Assembly: GCA_025449115.1 (NCBI GenBank)
Contig: JAHLKC010000003.1
Location: forward strand, 248,001 to 312,000
Length of the DNA: 64,000 nucleotides
Direction of reading: 5' to 3'
Origin: Chytridium lagenaria
Lineage: Eukaryota; Chytridiomycota; Chytridiomycetes; Chytridiales; Chytridiaceae
Part shown: one piece after another, positions 60,566-64,000 of the stretch
Layout: each line of letters opens with the position of its first letter
Position numbering within the stretch: the first letter of the stretch is position 1
Translations under genes and position numbers: made by a program
The notes under the pieces: generated by a model
The model's input: the letters and a program-made list of their open reading frames with translations, nothing else
Told to the model about the DNA's origin: nothing
Databases searched by the model: none

Positions 60566-62246
60566 CGAACGTCCCAAAGGAGCAACGGAAAAAGATGGAG
60601 GAGAATACTTGCAAGTACATTTTCTTGACATATGAGGCGATGGGGTATTACCTTTATGATGCAGCCACAAAGAAAGTAGTGCGCAGCAAGATTGTTGTGT
60701 TTGATGAGGTGAAGACTTGTCCACCTGGAAGGTGTTCAAGAAAGCTGCTTGCCGAGGTGGGAAGTGATTCAGAAAGTTGGAGTTCGAGGATTCCAAAGAT
60801 GAGTCATTGAACTCTGAGGATGATGGAGATGACGCGTCACAGGTGAGTGAAGACAGTTAAGCGTCAAAGGATGATGATGTCGAGGGTGCTTAGGAAGAGA
60901 ATGACCCGTTAGAAGAGTTTGAAGACGCGTTAACCTCGCCAAGAAGGACACTTCAACGTTCCACACGCAGAGCATCACTCCCTCCAGTACCAGCAACCCC
61001 ACTAGCATAGGAAGGTACGCGTCGCCACTCCCTGACGGTAAGGACGCCAGCAAACCCAGAAGGGTTCAAGGTTCAAGCGCCAGGAACGCGCGCTTTTTGC
61101 TCCACACCAGACTGCAGCACACACGGTCACTGTGACAAGTGACAAGGACGGGACAGATCTAAACAACAGCAGTTAAGGACGTTGGGACGCTGTGACTCAG
61201 AAGAATGGTTGCAAGTGCTCCAGGAGGACTACCAGTCGTTATTGAAGCATCAGACGTGGTATCTGGTGCCTCAACCATAGGGCAAGCACATCATAGAGAG
61301 TGAATGGGTGCTCCGTTACAAGCGAGAGGAAAACGGCTCTGTGGAGAGGAGAAAAGCCTGTTTCGTTGTGACTATTCAGAGACTTATGCCCCAGTGATGA
61401 AAAAAGCAACCCTTTGGACAGTCCTCGTGGTTGCAGCTCGCGAGGGGACAGTATTGTGCCAATACGATATCAAAACAGCGTTTCTGAACCACACGTTTGC
61501 TCTCGGACCCGTGTAGCGGCAAGAGGTTGTCGTTACTGGTTGTCTACGTCGACAACCTGCAGCACTCATGTCCTGATCAGGAAAGGCGGAGGTGATTCAA
61601 GACAACTTCAAGCGTCAGTTTACAGTCACAAGCCAGAGGGAGCCAAGATACGTGGTCGACACCCACGTTTGCTACAATTAATACGAGCGGCACATGAGTA
61701 TCATGCAAGAGGCCTACATCATCTCTATGATGAAGATGCTACGCGTGCCAGAGGGGCATCTCAAGAAGCTTCCATTAAGGCCAATCATTGAAACAAAGTT
61801 AAACGCACATTTTCTCAAACAACGTTCTTGATTCATTTCGACTCAACACACACGTCTTTGAATACTCAAACAAAACAGACAAGTAATACAAAAAGACAAC
61901 ACAAAGGCAAACCTATCGGAGACACGTGAACTCACGCGTTTAGTTCTCCAAGATAAAGGTAATCCAAGCAGAAAGCCTCAACGGGAAGAAAGGTAATAAA
62001 GGCTAGAAGGAAATATCCAATTACAAACAGGTAGAGTTATAATTGAAAGATAATCAAAGTGGGAAATTACAATGAGTCCATAAAGTAAACTAGAAGTCCT
62101 GTGGGGCGTTCGCGCTCCACTCAAATGACGCGTAAATTCCAGGGAACTCTAGTGTTGTGCCCAGCGCTGCAGACTCATGATGCGAGTGATCCTGATGCGT
62201 TCTTGTGAGTCAAGTGAACGAAACCCAGCATCAGGCGCGTCCTGAA

Positions 62247-62506
62247 TGCTGAGTTAAATCTTTTATTTGGTTTTACTCACCTACATTCTTTAACTTTTGT
62301 CCAATCCTTTTTTTGCCCTTGCATTTAGTTTTTGCTCCCGTAATTTCTGAGTTTGAAATTTTATTTATTTATTTTGCTCCTCATAACATTTGGGAACGAG
62401 TTAAACACTAAGCTTTGTATCGTTTTAGTTGCTATAATGAGGGATGAACGGGTCATGAGACATGCTGGCTGGAAGTGCCACCCTTTTAATTTACATGTAT
62501 TGTTTT
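62247..62506 (+). mobile_element. Diverged LTR fragment, plus orientation, probably 3' LTR of the decayed element
   Basis: Starts TGCTGAGTTAAATCTTTTAT, a diverged form of TGTTGGGTTTCATCTTTCTA, and keeps the internal landmarks GAGGGATGAACGGGTCA and AGTGCCACCC in the same order as the 62758 LTR. It stops at 62506, where another LTR in the opposite direction begins, so the right part is displaced or lost. Confidence 0.65.
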
Positions 62507-62757
62507 TGTAGGGGTTACGGGGCTCACATGTAATTAAATGTAACGAATTAATAAGAGAACAATCTATATAAAATGATGATGGAGTCTCCAGAGGTGACAG
62601 GGAACTAATAACTATGAAACTTCCATATATTGATGTTGACTACTTTTCGCAATACATGTAGAAGGTGGGGATATACACCAGAACTCATGACCCGTCAATC
62701 CCTCCTATTACGTATCATAAACTAAACATAGAGTAATAAAGTAACGGGATTAACGCA
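62507..62757 (-). mobile_element. LTR fragment, minus orientation, interrupted by the next element
   Basis: Begins TGTAGGGGTTACGGGGCTCA (reverse complement of an LTR 3' end) and contains GTCTCCAGAGGTGAC and TGACCCGTCAATCCCTC in the order expected for a reversed LTR. After GGGATTAACGCA it is cut by the plus-strand LTR at 62758. The solo LTR at 60159 shows that about 150 bp more should follow; these are presumably beyond the right edge. Confidence 0.72.
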
Positions 62758-63127
62758 TGTTGGGTTTCATCTTTCTAGTTTGTTTACTCACCCGCATTTA
62801 AATTTGTCTAAGTCTATTGTTGCCCCGTCTAAATTCTTGCCTTCATTCCTTAAGTTAAAAGTTGTCAGTTTGATATGTTTTAAACCCCGCCCGTAGTTTA
62901 TTTATTTGTTTAGTTTTGGACAATGAGGGATGCACGGTCAGAAGACCTTAAGGCTAGGAGTGCCACCCACATATCATAATGTATTGTTTTAAGCTATATT
63001 AATAATAAGTTAGTTGTCATCAGTATTAATTAGTCGTCACCTCTGGAGACCTCGTTCACCAGTTCATTATACATAATTAGTTTATTAAGTTTATTACTAT
63101 ATTACAAAGAGCCCCGTAAACCCTACA
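62758..63127 (+). mobile_element. 5' LTR (370 bp) of a younger copia element
   Basis: Begins TGTTGGGTTTCATCTTTCTA and ends GAGCCCCGTAAACCCTACA, giving TG...CA ends. It is followed after two bases by a primer-binding-like site and then gag, so this is the 5' LTR of an element that continues past the window. The five bases before it are ACGCA; the matching duplication should follow the 3' LTR. Confidence 0.85.
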
Positions 63128-63129
63128 AG

Positions 63130-63137
63130 TGGTAGCA
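63130..63137 (+). other. Primer-binding site candidate
   Basis: TGGTAGCA lies two bases after the LTR. It is complementary to TGCTACCA, the mature 3' end of many initiator tRNA-Met molecules. Only eight bases fit, so the priming tRNA is tentative. Confidence 0.5.
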
Positions 63138-63276
63138 CTTCATCTGGTTGGAAGAAGGAGTGAACGATCCATTTGAGGACTAAGGAGTAGAGAACAGTAG
63201 AGAAGAGTGTGAGCATCGCAAGAAAGAAAGAATCAGTCCCAAGTCACCAAAGAAAGTAACCAGTCAACACGAGAAG

Positions 63277-64000
63277 ATGACGAAAGAAAAGGACGACAAA
63301 CCTGTGATGTTCGATGGCACACAGTTCCACATCTGGAAGTACCGCATGGTCGGGTACCTCAAAGGCAAGGGCCTTTGGAAGATTGTGATAAGGGCTGGAC
63401 GCCCTATGCAGTCGTTGACACGCCTACAAACGCCGAGAAGAAAACTAGGTTAGAAGAGGAAGACCTGGATATGAAAGCAAAAGCGAGAATTGAATCAAGA
63501 GTGCATGATATCATCTTACCGCTAATCCAGGATGAAATAACGGCGAAAGCAACTTGGGATAAAATTGTTGAGACCTATGAGAGAAAGGCTCAGACAAACA
63601 GAAACGCGATTAGAAGAAAGCTCACCAACTTGAAGATGAAAGAAGAGGACGACTTAAAGACTTACATTGCAGAGATCTCGTCAACAATCCAGCAACTAAA
63701 GGCTGCGGGGGAGGACACTGGAACCCCGCAGCACATCTCTATCCTTCTGACTACCCTACCAGAAGTGTATGATATTATCGTAAATCTCCTCGAGAACGAC
63801 GCTAAAGCAGAGACAGACTATGCCTATGTGGTGGGAAAACTGTTAGATCACGAGACGAAAATTAAAGAAAGAAAGAAGGAAACAGAGGACAGTGAAGGTG
63901 CTCAAGCGCATGCTGCAGGGCGACACAACAATCAGCAACGGCAACGCGGAGGTGAAGACCGCGAATGTTTTAACTGTGGTCGTCGTGGACATCTAGCTAG
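63277..64000 (+). CDS. Copia Gag polyprotein, N-terminal part, cut by window edge
   Basis: The ATG 150 bp after the LTR opens MTKEKDDKPVMFDGTQFHIW, then KYRMVGYLKGKGLWKIV, the FDG.NFHIWK...YL motif of copia Gag (UBN2 family). After one frame break near 63387 the frame stays open to the edge: EITAKATWDKIVETYERKAQ, RRKLTNLKMKEEDDLKTYIA, ISILLTTLPEVYDIIVNLLE, and the nucleocapsid zinc knuckle ECFNCGRRGHLA at the last bases (CCHC). No internal stop is seen in this longer stretch, in contrast to the decayed element on the left. Protease, integrase and reverse transcriptase should follow outside the window. Confidence 0.85.

Larger units (their letters stand above)
59338..62246 (+). mobile_element. 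Decayed Ty1/copia retrotransposon, pol region
   Basis: Pol order is that of copia: protease/pre-integrase region first (DDQWILDAGETHHMNFSKDG, where family proteins have WxxDSGAT/CxH, then LYVPELTRNLISLGS). Integrase C-terminal half follows (AVTCDTYLHNRSPRMYGLTP, LEGFTGRNPNLK), continuing after the inserted solo LTR with PKEQRKKMEENTCKYIFLTY, EAMGYYLYDAATKKVVRSKI and VVFDEV. Reverse transcriptase has HQTWYLVPQP, ESEWVLRYKREENGSVERRK, DYSETYAPVMKKATLWTVLV and QYDIKTAFLN. The palm motif region near 61545 reads YVDN where active copia enzymes have YVDD. Several stops and frame changes occur, including a stop after the protease block. There is no gag and no 5' LTR. The element is inactive by several independent lesions. 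Its 3' LTR is probably the copy starting at 62247. Confidence 0.82.

Noticed and set aside
62507..63127. A palindrome of more than 200 bp per arm that could be read as a DNA-transposon terminal repeat or hairpin element
   Set aside because: Each arm matches the solo LTR at 60159-60560 and has TG...CA ends, so it is two LTR copies in opposite orientation meeting at 62758.

Overview
This window is nuclear DNA from a eukaryote, most likely an early-diverging fungus. Genes sit on both strands, are compact and close together, and are cut by short introns (about 40-100 bp, GTRNGY donors, CTAAC/CTAAT-like branch sites, AG acceptors). Fungal markers are a Snt2-type BAH/PHD protein and a Vps3844-type vacuolar sorting protein. 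Katanin p80 and a probable U11-48K-like minor-spliceosome protein are usually missing from crown Dikarya, so I lean towards a zoosporic (chytrid-like) or other basal fungus. That placement is inference. There are no prokaryotic operons and no CRISPR arrays.

Layout. 1-7.1 kb: Ku70 (minus, runs off the left edge), a CHHC zinc-finger protein resembling SNRNP48, Cbf5/dyskerin and Coq6. 7.9-9.9 kb: coronin (minus). 10-17 kb is gene-poor: pyrimidine tracts, a small membrane protein, a small protein with a DnaJ-like cysteine motif, a 1.4 kb AT-rich island and an unrecognised acidic protein. 16.9-24.6 kb: ribose-5-phosphate isomerase, SF3B1 and the Vps3844-like protein. 24.8-41 kb is the densest part: katanin p80, a CCDC90/MCUR1-family mitochondrial protein, COG6, a class I glutamine amidotransferase, Snt2 and Vps8. 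41.6-51 kb: an unrecognised membrane protein, an intron-containing tRNA-Lys(UUU), a small two-helix membrane protein resembling EROS/CYBC1, PDCD2/Tsr4 and a mitochondrial-type PPR protein. A gene-poor gap of about 3 kb follows, then actin and SYF2. From about 59.3 kb to the right edge the DNA is Ty1/copia retrotransposon: a decayed pol region broken by a solo LTR, three abutting LTR copies in alternating orientation, and the 5' LTR, primer site and gag of a younger element that runs off the edge.

The genes are housekeeping rather than a pathway cluster: RNA maturation (Cbf5, SF3B1, SYF2, the U11-48K-like protein, tRNA), vesicle traffic (COG6, Vps8, Vps3844-like), cytoskeleton (actin, coronin, katanin), mitochondria (Coq6, CCDC90-like, PPR) and chromatin/DNA repair (Snt2, Ku70). 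Several neighbours are divergent pairs with start codons 16-90 bp apart, implying shared promoters.

A caveat affects all coordinates. Reading frames in highly conserved genes, including actin and SF3B1, are repeatedly broken by one-base losses, mostly at short homopolymers or repeats. I read this as uncorrected long-read sequence error rather than mass pseudogenisation. CDS coordinates below span first codon to stop, introns and frame breaks included. I found no clear new biological system. The best leads are the U11-48K-like protein, the EROS-like membrane protein, the nested LTRs and several unrecognised proteins.
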